In this document: one piece after another, positions 16,455 through 26,060 of the stretch
Numbering within the stretch: position 1 is the first letter of the stretch
Layout of the letters: each line of letters starts with the position of its first letter
Source of the DNA: Alkalihalobacillus bogoriensis ATCC BAA-922
GTDB taxonomy: Bacteria; Bacillota; Bacilli; Bacillales; Bacillaceae_F
Assembly: GCF_000621445.1 (NCBI RefSeq)
Contig: NZ_JHYI01000015.1
Span: 1 to 64,000, forward strand
Direction of reading: 5' to 3'
DNA length: 64,000 bases
Made by a program: the position numbers and the translations under genes
The notes under the pieces: generated by a model
What the model was told of the DNA's origin: nothing
The model's database searches: none
Seen by the model: the letters and a program-made list of their open reading frames with translations, nothing else

Positions 16455-18230
16455 TTGAGCCATACATATAATCAAAATTGGGATTTAGAATCGTTTTTCA
16501 AAGGCGGAAGTCAATCAGAAGAATTCAAACAATTTTTACAACAATTATCACAAACATTGGAACAAAAAGAACAAGAAGTTTCTGCGTTACGTCATGACCC
16601 TAAAGAGTGGGTATCTGTACTAGAAGGATTACAAGAAACAGCGAAGAAAGTTCGGGAAGCTGGAGCGTTTGTAGGTTGTTTAAATGCTCAAAATATTCAT
16701 GATACACAAGCAAAGCAGTTAAATGGAAAAGTGAAAGAAGTGTCAACGGCATATATTACAGTTATGACATCTGTGGATGAAAAATTAGTCTCAATGAGTG
16801 AGACAGAATGGGCAGAATTAGTTAAGGAACAAGCAATTCAAGAGATTCAGTTTTCCTTAGAAGAGCGGAGACAACGTGCAAGGGAAAAACTATCTACAAA
16901 TGAAGAAAAGCTAACACAGGCACTTTCAATTGACGGTTATCACGCATGGGGTGACATGTATAACCATCTTGTTGGAAAATTGACAATTCCTTTTGAAGAA
17001 AATGGAGAAACAGTAAAGCTTTCAGTAGGTCAAGCAGAAAACAAAATGAACAGTGGTCAACGTGACGTACGAAAAGACGCTTTTTCTCGTTGGGAACAAG
17101 CATGGTCAAATGAGGAAGAGTTGTTTGCGGCTACATTAAATCATTTAGCTGGATTTCGGTTGAACTTATACAATAAGCGGGGCTGGACAAATGTACTAAA
17201 AGAACCGCTAGATTATAATCGAATGTCAGAAAAGACACTTGATGCGATGTGGGGTACGATTACAGAAAACAAACATCGTTTTCTTCCTTATTTAGAGAAA
17301 AAAGCACAGCTAATTGGTGTTGAAAAATTAGCTTGGTATGATGTGCATGCACCAATTTCAAAAGCAGAAAGCCTTGTTAGCTTTGAAGAAGCAGCAGAAA
17401 CGATTATTGCTCAATTCGGTCAATTCAGCCCGAAAATGGCAGAATTTACGAAAATGACGTTTGATAAAAGTTGGATCGAAGCGGAAAATCGTGCTGGAAA
17501 ACGACCAGGCGCATTTTGTACATCGTTTCCAGCTAGTGAGGAAACACGTGTGTTTATGACGTATGATGGAACACCATCAAATGTGGCGACGTTAGCGCAT
17601 GAGCTAGGGCATGCGTATCATCAACATGTGATGAATGATTTGCCACAATTTAAACAAAATTACGCGATGAATGTCGCTGAAACAGCTTCGACGTTTGCGG
17701 AAATGATTATTGCTGATGCTGCCGTAAATGAAGCAAAATCAAGTGAGGAGAAACTAGCATTGCTTGATAATAAAATTGGGCGTGGAGTGGCGTTTTTCAT
17801 GAATATCCATTCCCGGTTCTTATTTGAGACAAGATTTTATGAAAAACGAAAAGAAGGTTTATTAACGGCAGACCAACTAAATGAATTAATGGTATCTGCA
17901 CAGCAAGAAGCTTATTGTGAGGCGTTGAGTGAGTACCACCCTCATTTCTGGGCAGCAAAACTTCATTTTCATATTACAGGAGTTCCGTTTTATAATTTCC
18001 CTTATACGTTTGGCTACTTGTTCAGTTTAGGTGTCTATGCCCAAGCGTTGAAAAAAGGCACAGCCTTTGAAGATGATTATATTGCGCTTTTACGAGATAC
18101 AGGAAGCATGACGGTAGAAGAGTTAGCAACAAAACATCTGCAAGTTGATTTAACCTCTCCACAATTTTGGCAAGAAGCAATTGATATTGTGTGCCGTGAT
18201 GTGGACGAATTTATGAGTATTGTTAAATAA
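16455..18230 (+). CDS. pepF: Oligoendopeptidase F (M3 family)
   Basis: A 591-residue cytosolic zinc peptidase of the M3B family that cleaves short peptides. The zinc motif HELGH begins at His382 with Glu383 and His386, and the downstream acidic ligand lies in a NVAETASTFAEM-type stretch. Length fits PepF. The frame is open from 16407, but the TTG at 16455 follows GAGGTG at 16443-16448 and gives the family's usual start. It stands alone, with a terminator directly downstream. Confidence 0.92.
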   Translation: MSHTYNQNWDLESFFKGGSQSEEFKQFLQQLSQTLEQKEQEVSALRHDPKEWVSVLEGLQETAKKVREAGAFVGCLNAQNIHDTQAKQLNGKVKEVSTAYITVMTSVDEKLVSMSETEWAELVKEQAIQEIQFSLEERRQRAREKLSTNEEKLTQALSIDGYHAWGDMYNHLVGKLTIPFEENGETVKLSVGQAENKMNSGQRDVRKDAFSRWEQAWSNEEELFAATLNHLAGFRLNLYNKRGWTNVLKEPLDYNRMSEKTLDAMWGTITENKHRFLPYLEKKAQLIGVEKLAWYDVHAPISKAESLVSFEEAAETIIAQFGQFSPKMAEFTKMTFDKSWIEAENRAGKRPGAFCTSFPASEETRVFMTYDGTPSNVATLAHELGHAYHQHVMNDLPQFKQNYAMNVAETASTFAEMIIADAAVNEAKSSEEKLALLDNKIGRGVAFFMNIHSRFLFETRFYEKRKEGLLTADQLNELMVSAQQEAYCEALSEYHPHFWAAKLHFHITGVPFYNFPYTFGYLFSLGVYAQALKKGTAFEDDYIALLRDTGSMTVEELATKHLQVDLTSPQFWQEAIDIVCRDVDEFMSIVK

Positions 18231-18240
18231 GCAAATACTA

Positions 18241-18276
18241 AATGCCTTTGAGAAATGACACTCAAAGGCATTTTTG
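18241..18276 (+). terminator. Rho-independent terminator of pepF
   Basis: Perfect 12-bp stem AATGCCTTTGAG (18241-18252) with CTCAAAGGCATT (18261-18272), then T-rich sequence. Confidence 0.9.
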
Positions 18277-18482
18277 TATGTCAGTAAGGAATACAACTCC
18301 TACGGAATTTGTGTTGGAATGAAAGGTCACTTTCCCAAAACGGTTATCACCTGTATTTAAATATTCTTTCTAAACCTACTTTTTTTACAATAATTGTACA
18401 TACTTGATCTGGTACTTATGATATAATTTGGCTGTATATGTCGAATTTTGAAACATAATGGTGTAGAAAGGCAGGAGAAGCG

Positions 18483-20060
18483 ATGGATAAACAAACGGCC
18501 ATCATCCATAGCCGAAACAAGTTAATGATTAAACTATTATTTGTATGTTTTTTAATAAGTTTAATCATTAATGCTTTTATCGATCCTATAATTATTCCTA
18601 TTATTGGTCCAATCGGAATTGTATTGTTTGGTGTGCTCTTTTATTTATCATCATCTATGAATTACGTTAAACAAACGATGTATAGTGTGATCGTTGTTAT
18701 ATATGGCTATTTTATCTTTTTAATTCTATATGAACCGTTGCTAATAAACTTCATTTTTCTTTGGTTTGCTCTTATTTCAAGTTCAATTTATCATAAAGCA
18801 GGTCCAATTATTGTAGCCGGAGTTTTAACTCTCGGTTCGATTTCATTTTTCTTCTTTCAATATAAATCAGTTATGTTTCCTAATTTAAATAAAGAGGATG
18901 TTGTTTACTTTTTGTTGTTTACGGTGCTTGTTATGCTTTTCTTTATTGTTTCTAGTCGTAATACAGAAAAGCTAAGAATACAGGCAGAACAACAAGAAGA
19001 ACAAGTAACAAATATGTTATGGCAAACGAAGGAATATTTAGAATCCCTTTTTGATCATATGACAGACTGTGTGGTCATCCATGATGTAAGTGGACAAGTC
19101 ATTATGGTGAATCATTCGTTTCTGGAGCTTTATGGTTGGAAAGAGGAAGAAATCATCCATAAGCAAATTCCGATTGTAACGGGTGAAAATCAAAAAACAT
19201 TATATAAGATGTGGGAAAATGTTCGTGCAGGTGTTGAAGAAAAAGAAGTTGAAATCGTTTGCATTTGTAAAGACGGCTCAAATGTAGATGTTGTTCTTTC
19301 TGTAACACCAATCCGAGACAAAACGGGGAATGTTGTCGCATTGGCAACGTTAACTCGTGATATAACCGTGAAAAACAAAACAGATGAATTAATTCGACGT
19401 TCTGATAAATTATCGGTTGTCAGTCAACTTGCGGCAGGTGTAGCACATGAAATCCGAAATCCTTTAACGGTCATATCAGGTTTTTTACAAGTGATGAAAA
19501 AACAAAAACGTGAAGATACGAGTCATATTGAAATTATGCTTTCAGAAATAGAGCGCATTAATGTGATTATTAGTGAATTCTTACTTCTTGCTAAACCGCA
19601 AGCCGAAAAAATGGAACTCGTCAACTTACAAACGGTTATTGAAGAAGTCATTACATTATTAAATACATCCGCTATTATAAAAAATGTACTTATTACATCA
19701 AACTATGAACTACATGCTCCACTAATAAAAGGGGAAAAAAACCAAATTAAACAAGTGTTAATTAATTTATTAAAAAACGCAATGGAAGCGATGGAATCTG
19801 GGGGGAGAGTTCAGGTTATTCTGAAACAACCAACGAATGGACAAGTATCGATCAGGGTGGTCGACAATGGAATCGGGATCGATGAGTCAAAATTAAAAAA
19901 GCTAGGAGAGCCTTTTTTTACGACAAAAGAGCAAGGAACGGGATTAGGTCTCATGATTAGTCATAAAATCATTGAGTTTCATAAAGGGAGTATTACGTTT
20001 GACAGTAAAGTGGGGAAAGGGACTACAGTTGATGTGAGGTTGCCTCTAGTTGTAGAATAA
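18483..20060 (+). CDS. PAS-containing membrane sensor histidine kinase, sporulation-kinase-like
   Basis: A 525-residue kinase. Residues 1-160 hold five or six membrane segments, followed by a PAS domain (about 185-300), then HisKA with phosphorylated His322 in HEIRNPLT. The ATPase domain shows the N box (NLLKNAME), DNGIGI near 461 and GTGLGL near 485. The AAGVAHEIRNPLTVISGFLQ segment is like the sporulation kinases that feed Spo0F, and no response regulator gene is adjacent. A role upstream of Spo0F, encoded 35 kb away, is therefore reasonable but unproven. Confidence 0.9.
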   Translation: MDKQTAIIHSRNKLMIKLLFVCFLISLIINAFIDPIIIPIIGPIGIVLFGVLFYLSSSMNYVKQTMYSVIVVIYGYFIFLILYEPLLINFIFLWFALISSSIYHKAGPIIVAGVLTLGSISFFFFQYKSVMFPNLNKEDVVYFLLFTVLVMLFFIVSSRNTEKLRIQAEQQEEQVTNMLWQTKEYLESLFDHMTDCVVIHDVSGQVIMVNHSFLELYGWKEEEIIHKQIPIVTGENQKTLYKMWENVRAGVEEKEVEIVCICKDGSNVDVVLSVTPIRDKTGNVVALATLTRDITVKNKTDELIRRSDKLSVVSQLAAGVAHEIRNPLTVISGFLQVMKKQKREDTSHIEIMLSEIERINVIISEFLLLAKPQAEKMELVNLQTVIEEVITLLNTSAIIKNVLITSNYELHAPLIKGEKNQIKQVLINLLKNAMEAMESGGRVQVILKQPTNGQVSIRVVDNGIGIDESKLKKLGEPFFTTKEQGTGLGLMISHKIIEFHKGSITFDSKVGKGTTVDVRLPLVVE

Positions 20061-20090
20061 AAGGAACGACTTGAGGAAAGAAGGGGTCTT

Positions 20091-20345
20091 ATGAACATTT
20101 CGATCCAATCGATTGTAGCTAGATTAGAAATTGAAGTTGAAAAATTAAAGAAAACAACCGAACAAGGGAATCAACAAGCCATTCGTGAACATGCCGCTGT
20201 CATTAAAGCCTATGCTGAGTTATTGCAAGACACCGAAGAAACGCTTCTCCCTACCCAGGTCCAGGTAGGGGAGGCAAAACCAATCTCAAAAGTTCCACCA
20301 CAACCCTTAGTTAAAGAAGAAAAAGAAAGTTTATTTGATTTTTAA
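20091..20345 (+). CDS. ywdI: YwdI family protein (DUF5327)
   Basis: An 84-residue protein with a helical N-terminal half (about 5-50) and a proline-rich, flexible tail ending in SLFDF. This matches the small YwdI protein that stands near ung and ywdK in B. subtilis. Function unknown. GAAAGAAGGGG precedes the ATG. It lies between the sensor kinase and ywdK, probably in one transcript. Confidence 0.75.
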   Translation: MNISIQSIVARLEIEVEKLKKTTEQGNQQAIREHAAVIKAYAELLQDTEETLLPTQVQVGEAKPISKVPPQPLVKEEKESLFDF

Positions 20346-20365
20346 CGTAAAAAAGGAGAAAAAGA

Positions 20366-20734
20366 ATGAAACTATTTATCGTATTAGGAGCCGCTCTGGC
20401 GGCATTAGCTGTTGGTCTAGGAGCATTTGGTGCCCATGGGTTAGAGCAAAGATTATCTGAGCGATTTATGAAAATATATCAAACTGGTGTTCAATATCAT
20501 ATGTATCATGCAATTGGCATCCTTATCGTCGGTTTTTTAATAAGTCGCTTTCCTGATGTCGGCTTATTTCATGTAGCAGGTTGGTTCTTATTTTCCGGAA
20601 TCATCTTGTTTTCTGGTAGTTTGTATGTCATGAGTATGACTGGGATAACGAAATTAGGGATGATTACACCTCTTGGTGGCCTAGCGTTTATTATTGGCTG
20701 GGTGTTAGTAATCGTTGCCGTATTACGAGGCTAG
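20366..20734 (+). CDS. ywdK: DUF423 membrane protein YwdK
   Basis: A 122-residue integral membrane protein with four predicted segments. The N-terminus has GAFGAHGLEQRL, the hallmark of DUF423, and the second segment begins after YQTGVQYHMYHA. Function is unknown although the family is widespread. AAAGGAG stands before the ATG and the gene ends at a terminator shared with gerQ. Confidence 0.9.
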   Translation: MKLFIVLGAALAALAVGLGAFGAHGLEQRLSERFMKIYQTGVQYHMYHAIGILIVGFLISRFPDVGLFHVAGWFLFSGIILFSGSLYVMSMTGITKLGMITPLGGLAFIIGWVLVIVAVLRG

Positions 20735-20747
20735 AAGTGAAAAAACA

Positions 20748-20792
20748 AGGCTGTCAAAGAGGGAGAATCCCTTATGACAGCCTGTTGTCTTT
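20748..20792. terminator. Bidirectional terminator between ywdK and gerQ
   Basis: Stem AGGCTGTCA (20748-20756) with TGACAGCCT (20775-20783) and an inner GGGA/TCCC stem, followed by GTTGTCTTTTT. It lies between convergent genes. Confidence 0.8.
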
Positions 20793-21287
20793 TTATCGAG
20801 GTGAGTATGTTGCAATTTGACCAGTAACAGCAGCACCAAATGGATAATCGTATTCCGGATGCTCTTGAAACACAATATAATCTAAATAAACCATAAGAAG
20901 CAAATAATGAACTTCTGACTCAGGATCTTGCAAAATAATATGATCGCGCCCTGCTTCTTCAATGATGCCAGTAAAAATTTGTGCATTCCATTGAACATTG
21001 TTTTCAAATGTCATATAAACCGTTACTTGTTTTCCGCGATTTAGGCGGAGAATGTTTTCGATGTAGGATTGTTCCATTGGCAACATTCCTGGGATTTGTG
21101 GGAATTGTTGCATTGGCGGCAACTGAAATTGCGGCTGTGGCGCATAAAACATTGGTGGTTGTTGCTGTCCAGCTGGTGGATGTAATTGTTGAGGATAAGG
21201 CAGTTGATGAGGTTGCTGCCCTGCAGTAGATTGTTGGTGTTGGTGTTGCTGTTGCTCAGGTTGTTGAAATTGTGGCTGTTGATACAT
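20793..21287 (-). CDS. gerQ: Spore coat protein GerQ
   Basis: A 164-residue coat protein. The first 70 residues are rich in Gln, Pro and His; the C-terminal part is a conserved folded domain with PMEQSYIENILRLNRGK. In B. subtilis GerQ is cross-linked by transglutaminase in the coat and is needed to place or activate CwlJ in germination. The gene follows cwlJ 30 bp downstream on the same strand, the same pair as in B. subtilis. Confidence 0.93.
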   Translation of the reverse strand: MYQQPQFQQPEQQQHQHQQSTAGQQPHQLPYPQQLHPPAGQQQPPMFYAPQPQFQLPPMQQFPQIPGMLPMEQSYIENILRLNRGKQVTVYMTFENNVQWNAQIFTGIIEEAGRDHIILQDPESEVHYLLLMVYLDYIVFQEHPEYDYPFGAAVTGQIATYSPR

Positions 21288-21317
21288 AATGATGTCACTC
21301 CTTCTTAGATGTAAAAT

Positions 21318-21749
21318 TTAAAAGACCGTGTACACTTGTGGACAATCTTGTGACGTAGGGCTATAAAAGCAATGGAGCTTATAACGACCAGTGTTCCATT
21401 GTCCCCACCATTGTGCCGGACAAGAACCAGTCGGTCGGAAAAACCATAGTGAAAACTCAGCGGGGTGGTGTCTTTCTCCTCGAATGAGCTTTCTCGCTAA
21501 ATTCATTTCTCGCTCTCTAGCACCTTGGTAAAAGTACCCTTTCTGTGTCGCTTCAAATCCACCGGGTGACTGCCAAACCATGCGTTCAACATTGTCAATA
21601 TGAACAAAATCTAAACAAGCGGAACGAACTCGATTGACCATTACATTTCCTGCCATAAGCATACCGAGGTCTCCTTCACCTTCTGCTTCCGCTCTCATCA
21701 GTCTAGCTAATAACCTCACATCACTTTCTGTTGTCTTTATGACTGCCAA
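21318..21749 (-). CDS. cwlJ: Spore cortex hydrolase CwlJ
   Basis: A 143-residue SleB/CwlJ-type cell-wall hydrolase that degrades cortex peptidoglycan during germination, notably with Ca-dipicolinate. Visible family blocks are LLARLMRAEAEGEG with the conserved Glu, GNVMVNR, GYFYQGAR and the C-terminal CPAQWWGQW. The TTG at 21749 follows GGAGGTGA and gives the known N-terminus; the frame extends further to 21782 without a site. It has no signal peptide, as usual for coat-deposited CwlJ. It forms an operon with gerQ, expected to be active in the mother cell. Confidence 0.93.
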   Translation of the reverse strand: MAVIKTTESDVRLLARLMRAEAEGEGDLGMLMAGNVMVNRVRSACLDFVHIDNVERMVWQSPGGFEATQKGYFYQGAREREMNLARKLIRGERHHPAEFSLWFFRPTGSCPAQWWGQWNTGRYKLHCFYSPTSQDCPQVYTVF

Positions 21750-21911
21750 AGCCCTCACCTCCAAAGAAAATTCTAGCTGCACGTGAACTAAGGTGAATCG
21801 TGAAAGTTCAGAGCTATGTAGGTTCCTAACCGCACAAGGATAGTCAACCTATTTCATATGCTTATGCAAGCAGTTACTTCAACTATATGAACAAAGGTGA
21901 GGTTGTATTCT

Positions 21912-21953
21912 AAAAAATCCTCTTCTCTAAAAAAATAGAGAAGAGGATTTTGG
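21912..21953. terminator. Bidirectional terminator after hemQ
   Basis: Perfect 15-bp stem AAAATCCTCTTCTCT (21914-21928) with its complement at 21937-21951. The minus-strand T run ends hemQ transcripts. Confidence 0.9.
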
Positions 21954-21954
21954 A

Positions 21955-22704
21955 TTAAATATGAAAAAAGCTAGGGATTGTTTCTTCTTTTAGGATGTTT
22001 CCAACGTAGAATGAGCCGAATTCACCATAACGAGCAGAAACTTCATCAAATCTCATTTCATACACAAGCTTTTTAAATTGAAGAACATCATCAGCAAACA
22101 ATGTGACGCCCCATTCCCAATCATCAAAGCCTACAGAGCCTGTAATGATTTGTTTTACTTTACCTGCATATTGACGACCAATCATACCATGGCTACGCAT
22201 TAATGTTCGGCGCTCATCAAGCGGTAACATGTACCAATTGTCGTTACCTGCACGACGCTTGTCCATCGGATAGAAGCAAACGTGTTTTGCTTTTGGTAAT
22301 GTAGGGAATAAACGTGCTCGGACCTCAGGATTTTCTAATGGGTCACCTCCGTCTTTACCAGCAAGATAGTTGCTTAGCTCAACAACAGAAACATATGAAA
22401 AAGCAGGGATTGTAAATTCGGCAAAGCGTGTTTTATTAAATGCATTTTCGATGTTGTTTAACTCTTCCATTGAAGGACGTAGCAACATCATCATAAAATC
22501 AGCTTTTTGTCCAACAATTGAATAAATTGCATGACTTCCTTCGCCATTTGTTTCCGCTGTTGACCATTTTTCTATCGTTTGAAGGAACTCATTTACGATT
22601 TGTTGACGTTCTTCAGTCGGCAATGTTTTCCAAGCTGGCCAATTCATCGTACGAAAATCATGAAGACAATACCAACCATCTAAAGTAACCGCAGCTTCAC
22701 TCAT
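21955..22704 (-). CDS. hemQ: Coproheme decarboxylase HemQ (chlorite dismutase family)
   Basis: A 249-residue enzyme of the monoderm haem pathway that converts coprohaem III to haem b by two peroxide-driven decarboxylations. Tyr145 and Lys149 in FYPMDK and the proximal His172 in RSHGM match the known functional residues by position and context. The ATG at 22704 follows AAAGGAG; an upstream ATG at 22734 has no such site. The gene resembles B. subtilis ywfI, which also lies near pta. Confidence 0.95.
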   Translation of the reverse strand: MSEAAVTLDGWYCLHDFRTMNWPAWKTLPTEERQQIVNEFLQTIEKWSTAETNGEGSHAIYSIVGQKADFMMMLLRPSMEELNNIENAFNKTRFAEFTIPAFSYVSVVELSNYLAGKDGGDPLENPEVRARLFPTLPKAKHVCFYPMDKRRAGNDNWYMLPLDERRTLMRSHGMIGRQYAGKVKQIITGSVGFDDWEWGVTLFADDVLQFKKLVYEMRFDEVSARYGEFGSFYVGNILKEETIPSFFHI

Positions 22705-22798
22705 TATGTAACACTCCTTTAACTTGAACTTCATAGTATTCTAATCAATACATACTATACCATAAGAAAAATAAAGTACCAAAAACTTGAGTTGTACG

Positions 22799-22986
22799 AT
22801 TTTGTGACAGCCCGTTGGTATGGTTACGACGACCATACAAATATAACTGTTCCGGACATACGTTCCGTTATAGTAGCATTATCTATAGGGGTATTTTCTT
22901 ACTACATAGTGGAAATAGCGGAAATGGTGTCCAAAAAAATGAAAAAGTCGTTATTTATCGGTGAATAGCTGAACCTATGTCCGAAA
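22799..22986. repeat. Four-palindrome intergenic repeat, copy B (first unit decayed)
   Basis: Units start at 22850 (forward), 22916 and 22966 (reverse). A degenerate first unit sits where expected, near 22799-22819 (TGACAGCCCGTTGGTA). Spacings are about 51, 66 and 50 bp. Unlike the other copies it lies between two genes on the same strand, upstream of hemQ. Confidence 0.75.
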
Positions 22987-22990
22987 CGGG

Positions 22991-23029
22991 AGAAAAGCAG
23001 TGAACATAAACAATGTTCACTGCTTTTCT
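22991..23029 (-). terminator. Terminator of the enoyl-CoA hydratase operon
   Basis: A perfect 17-bp stem (22991-23007 with 23013-23029) directly after the hydratase stop. The minus-strand 3' side ends TTTTCT, a modest T run. Confidence 0.85.
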
Positions 23030-23030
23030 A

Positions 23031-23774
23031 TTATTTTCGTTTTTGTAAAAAAGCTTGGACGGCAGCGTGATGCTCTTTTGTTTGCCCGGCTTGTCGTTGT
23101 GCTGTTACTTCTAATTCTAATACGTCTGATAACGGTTGTTCGAACCCTTTTTTCATATTTTCTTTCATTAATCCAAATGCTAACGTTGGATATTTTGATA
23201 AACGTGCGACAAATTCATTTGCGTCATCACTTAATTTTGTCACTAACCCAATCCGATACGCTTCTTCTGCTGAAATGACTTCTCCTAAAGCAAACTCCAT
23301 AGCTCTTCCTAAGCCGATTAAGCGAGGAAGATAATATGAGGCACCTGCATCAGGAACAAGACCAATTTTCATAAAGCTTAGTGCAAATTTCGATTCTGAC
23401 GTAGCAATGCGATAATCACATGCTAAGGCAATACTTAAGCCGGCTCCAGCAGCAACACCATTAATATAAGCGACGATTGGTTTTTGGATTGTATCCATAT
23501 AACGAAGTAACCGATTATACGTGCGGTGCAAATAATCACCATAATCCATTGAAGCTAAATTGTCGACAGGAATGCTCTTTAAATCTGCCCCAGAGCTAAA
23601 TGATCCAGGTAAACCTGTTAACACGATAACTCGTACAGTGTCATCTTCATTTGCTTTTGTGAATGCTTCATAAAGTTCACGGTGCATTTCTTCATCAATC
23701 GCATTTTTTACCTCAGGTCGATTCATTGTAATCGTGGCAATCGATTCGTTTACAGTATAAGTCGTTACAGACAT
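23031..23774 (-). CDS. Enoyl-CoA hydratase/isomerase family protein
   Basis: A 247-residue crotonase. Oxyanion-hole segments FSSGADLKSI and NGVAAGAGLSIALACDYRIA are intact. A GLVPDAGASYYLPRLIG block follows; the usual first hydratase Glu is not evident, and Asp replaces it in VPDAG, as in some isomerases. It hydrates or isomerises an unsaturated acyl-CoA in beta-oxidation. AAGGAGTG precedes the ATG. It lies 20 bp after the FadH-type gene, and together they would handle unsaturated fatty acids. Confidence 0.9.
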   Translation of the reverse strand: MSVTTYTVNESIATITMNRPEVKNAIDEEMHRELYEAFTKANEDDTVRVIVLTGLPGSFSSGADLKSIPVDNLASMDYGDYLHRTYNRLLRYMDTIQKPIVAYINGVAAGAGLSIALACDYRIATSESKFALSFMKIGLVPDAGASYYLPRLIGLGRAMEFALGEVISAEEAYRIGLVTKLSDDANEFVARLSKYPTLAFGLMKENMKKGFEQPLSDVLELEVTAQRQAGQTKEHHAAVQAFLQKRK

Positions 23775-23794
23775 AGTATCACTCCTTAATAGTT

Positions 23795-25720
23795 TTAGAC
23801 AGAGCGTCCAATTTTTGTTCCTTCGTAAATCGCACGTTTTGCATCAAGACCAAATGCTTGGTTTGCTCCACCAATAAGATGAACAGGAATTCCTTTATGT
23901 TCAAGCTCTTTAAATAAAATTTCATTTGTTAGTTGCCCACTTGCGGTAATAAACGTATCAGCGCTAATTTGAATGGACTCACCATCTTTTTTTATCGTAA
24001 GTGTTTTATTCTCTAACTTCTCATATTCAATGCCACCAATCATTTGAACACCATTCTTTTTTAAACTAAGCAAAGTCGCCCAGCGCGTCGTTTTCCCAAT
24101 TCCTCGTGCAAACGACTTTCCGCGTTGCAATAATGTAATGGAGTAGTCTTTTTTATCCAATAAGAATGAAGCTAAATCACAGGCGATGCCACCACCACCA
24201 ATGATGACAACATCTTTTCCTTTTGGAATATCTCCTGTAAAAACATCACGGTAACTTAACACATAATCTTGCTCGATTCCTGGTATTTCAGGCGTTCTAG
24301 GTATTATGCCAGTCGCTAAAATCACTTCATCGGCTTCTTTTATAACAGGAGTGTCCACCGTAGCTGTTGTATTTAACAAACGAGTGACACCATATTTTTC
24401 AAGCTGTACATCATAATAACGTAATGTTTCATTAAACTCAGTTTTACCTGGGACAGACTTTGCAAAGTTCAACTGCCCACCAATGTAAGCCTTTTCATCA
24501 ATGAGCGTAACGTGATGTCCACGTTTTGCGGCAACACGACTGGCTTCAAGTCCAGCTGGGCCAGCACCAACCACGACGATGTGTTTTTTTGTTGTAGCTG
24601 CTTCCATTGAAAGAGTTAGTTCTCTTCCGGCTTCAGGATTCACTAAACATGTAGCTGATTTTCCTTCGAACACATGGTCTAAACAAGCTTGGTTACAGGC
24701 GATACATGTGTTAATTTCGTTTGTACGCCCTTCCTTTGCCTTGATGAGAATATCAGGATCAGCTAAAAATGGTCTTGCCATTGAGACAAGATCGGCTTTA
24801 TTTTCTTTAATAACTGTTTTAGCATCTTCAGGATTATTAATGCGGTTGCTTGCCACAACAGGGATTGAGACCGCTTGATGAATCATTTGTGCAATAGGAA
24901 CAAACTTCATCCGTGGCACTTTCATCGAGATGGTAGGTACACGTGATTCATGCCAACCGATTCCGATATTTAATAAGTCAACACCTGCTTTTTCACAAAG
25001 CTTAGCAAAGGCCACTGTTTCTTCTTCCGTTGTACTGTTATCGACTAAATCAAGGCCGGACATTCTGAAAATAACCGGATAATTAGCGCCAACTTGTGCA
25101 CGGACGGCTTTGATTATTTCAAGAGCAAAAGTAGTTCGCTTCTGAAACGAGCCTCCCCAATCATCCTCTCGTTTGTTTGTAGCAGGCGATAGAAATTGGT
25201 TAATTAAATATCCTTCAGAACCCATAATTTCAACAGCGTCAAACCCAGCTTCTTTTGCCCGTTTTGCACCTAATCCAAAAGCTTCGATAGTATCGATAAT
25301 TTGTTCTTCAGACATCGCAACAGGAACATCAGGATTAATAGGTGACTGAATGGCAGAAGGAGCTACTGGATCATGGCCTGTCATTGCTTTATAGGCGTAC
25401 CGTCCTGCATGGAAAAGCTGAAGAGCAATCCGACCGCCTTGTTGATGAACCGCTTGGGTTAAAGGTTTCCAATGCGTAATATCTTCATCGTTGGAGATGG
25501 ACATAAAGTTACGGCCGCCGCTCCCTTCTGGACAAACTGCTGCCCCGCCTGTAACAATTAATCCGACGTCTGCTTTGGCTCGTCTTTCATAAAAGGCGAT
25601 AAGTTTGTTCATACCATCTTCTTCACCTTCTAAACCTACGTGCATGGAACCCATGATGACTCGGTTTTTTAACGTTAATGAATTAATCGTTATCGGTGTA
25701 AATAAATGCGGATAGTTCAA
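23795..25720 (-). CDS. fadH: 2,4-dienoyl-CoA reductase, E. coli FadH type
   Basis: A 641-residue flavoprotein with an N-terminal FMN-binding TIM barrel (about 1-340), an iron-sulfur motif CIACNQAC plus a later Cys in ATCLVNP, and a C-terminal FAD/NAD(P) part with VVVGAGPAGLEA. This is the layout of E. coli FadH, which reduces 2,4-dienoyl-CoA during oxidation of polyunsaturated fatty acids. Related NADH:flavin oxidoreductases cannot be fully excluded. The TTG start follows GGGGAGAGGTG. A FadR-like operator overlaps the promoter. The B. subtilis gene called fadH is an unrelated SDR. Confidence 0.88.
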   Translation of the reverse strand: MNYPHLFTPITINSLTLKNRVIMGSMHVGLEGEEDGMNKLIAFYERRAKADVGLIVTGGAAVCPEGSGGRNFMSISNDEDITHWKPLTQAVHQQGGRIALQLFHAGRYAYKAMTGHDPVAPSAIQSPINPDVPVAMSEEQIIDTIEAFGLGAKRAKEAGFDAVEIMGSEGYLINQFLSPATNKREDDWGGSFQKRTTFALEIIKAVRAQVGANYPVIFRMSGLDLVDNSTTEEETVAFAKLCEKAGVDLLNIGIGWHESRVPTISMKVPRMKFVPIAQMIHQAVSIPVVASNRINNPEDAKTVIKENKADLVSMARPFLADPDILIKAKEGRTNEINTCIACNQACLDHVFEGKSATCLVNPEAGRELTLSMEAATTKKHIVVVGAGPAGLEASRVAAKRGHHVTLIDEKAYIGGQLNFAKSVPGKTEFNETLRYYDVQLEKYGVTRLLNTTATVDTPVIKEADEVILATGIIPRTPEIPGIEQDYVLSYRDVFTGDIPKGKDVVIIGGGGIACDLASFLLDKKDYSITLLQRGKSFARGIGKTTRWATLLSLKKNGVQMIGGIEYEKLENKTLTIKKDGESIQISADTFITASGQLTNEILFKELEHKGIPVHLIGGANQAFGLDAKRAIYEGTKIGRSV

Positions 25721-25760
25721 TTGAACACCTCTCCCCTTTAAAATGGTAATGCTTGGTTTT

Positions 25761-25785
25761 ATTATAATGAATGAATGTTCATTCT
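25761..25785 (-). promoter_or_regulatory. FadR-like operator and -10 of fadH
   Basis: TGAATGAATGTTCATTCT at 25768-25785 fits the B. subtilis FadR consensus TGAATGAnTAnTCATTCA with two differences. On the minus strand TATAAT (25761-25766) abuts it, so binding should block transcription. Confidence 0.78.
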
Positions 25786-25978
25786 TTCAATCCTTAATTC
25801 AAAAATTCTGAAAAATTATAACTGCTAAATATTGATAAACCGTTATGTAGTATGAGATTGCTCGTTATAGGAAAATTTATAAAAAGAAAATCAATTTGTT
25901 TTTTATTAGTTAAAAACGGGAATATGAACAATAAGTGAAAAAGTGAACAAATTTCGATACAGTGCCTTTTAATTTTTG

Positions 25979-25984
25979 TATAAT
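25979..25984 (+). promoter_or_regulatory. -10 element for pta
   Basis: Consensus TATAAT about 75 bp before pta; the -35 is unclear. The divergent fadH promoter lies about 200 bp upstream. No convincing cre was seen in 25790-26060. Confidence 0.5.
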
Positions 25985-26060
25985 AGAGATGAACATCAAG
26001 TATTCTCCAATAAGTCAATGGGAATATAAGGGTGATTTACATTTTTAGGAGGAATGACAA

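Noticed and set aside
20981-21298. Reading frames opposite and in another frame to gerQ
   Set aside because: They arise from the Gln/Pro-rich low-complexity codons of gerQ and lack start sites.
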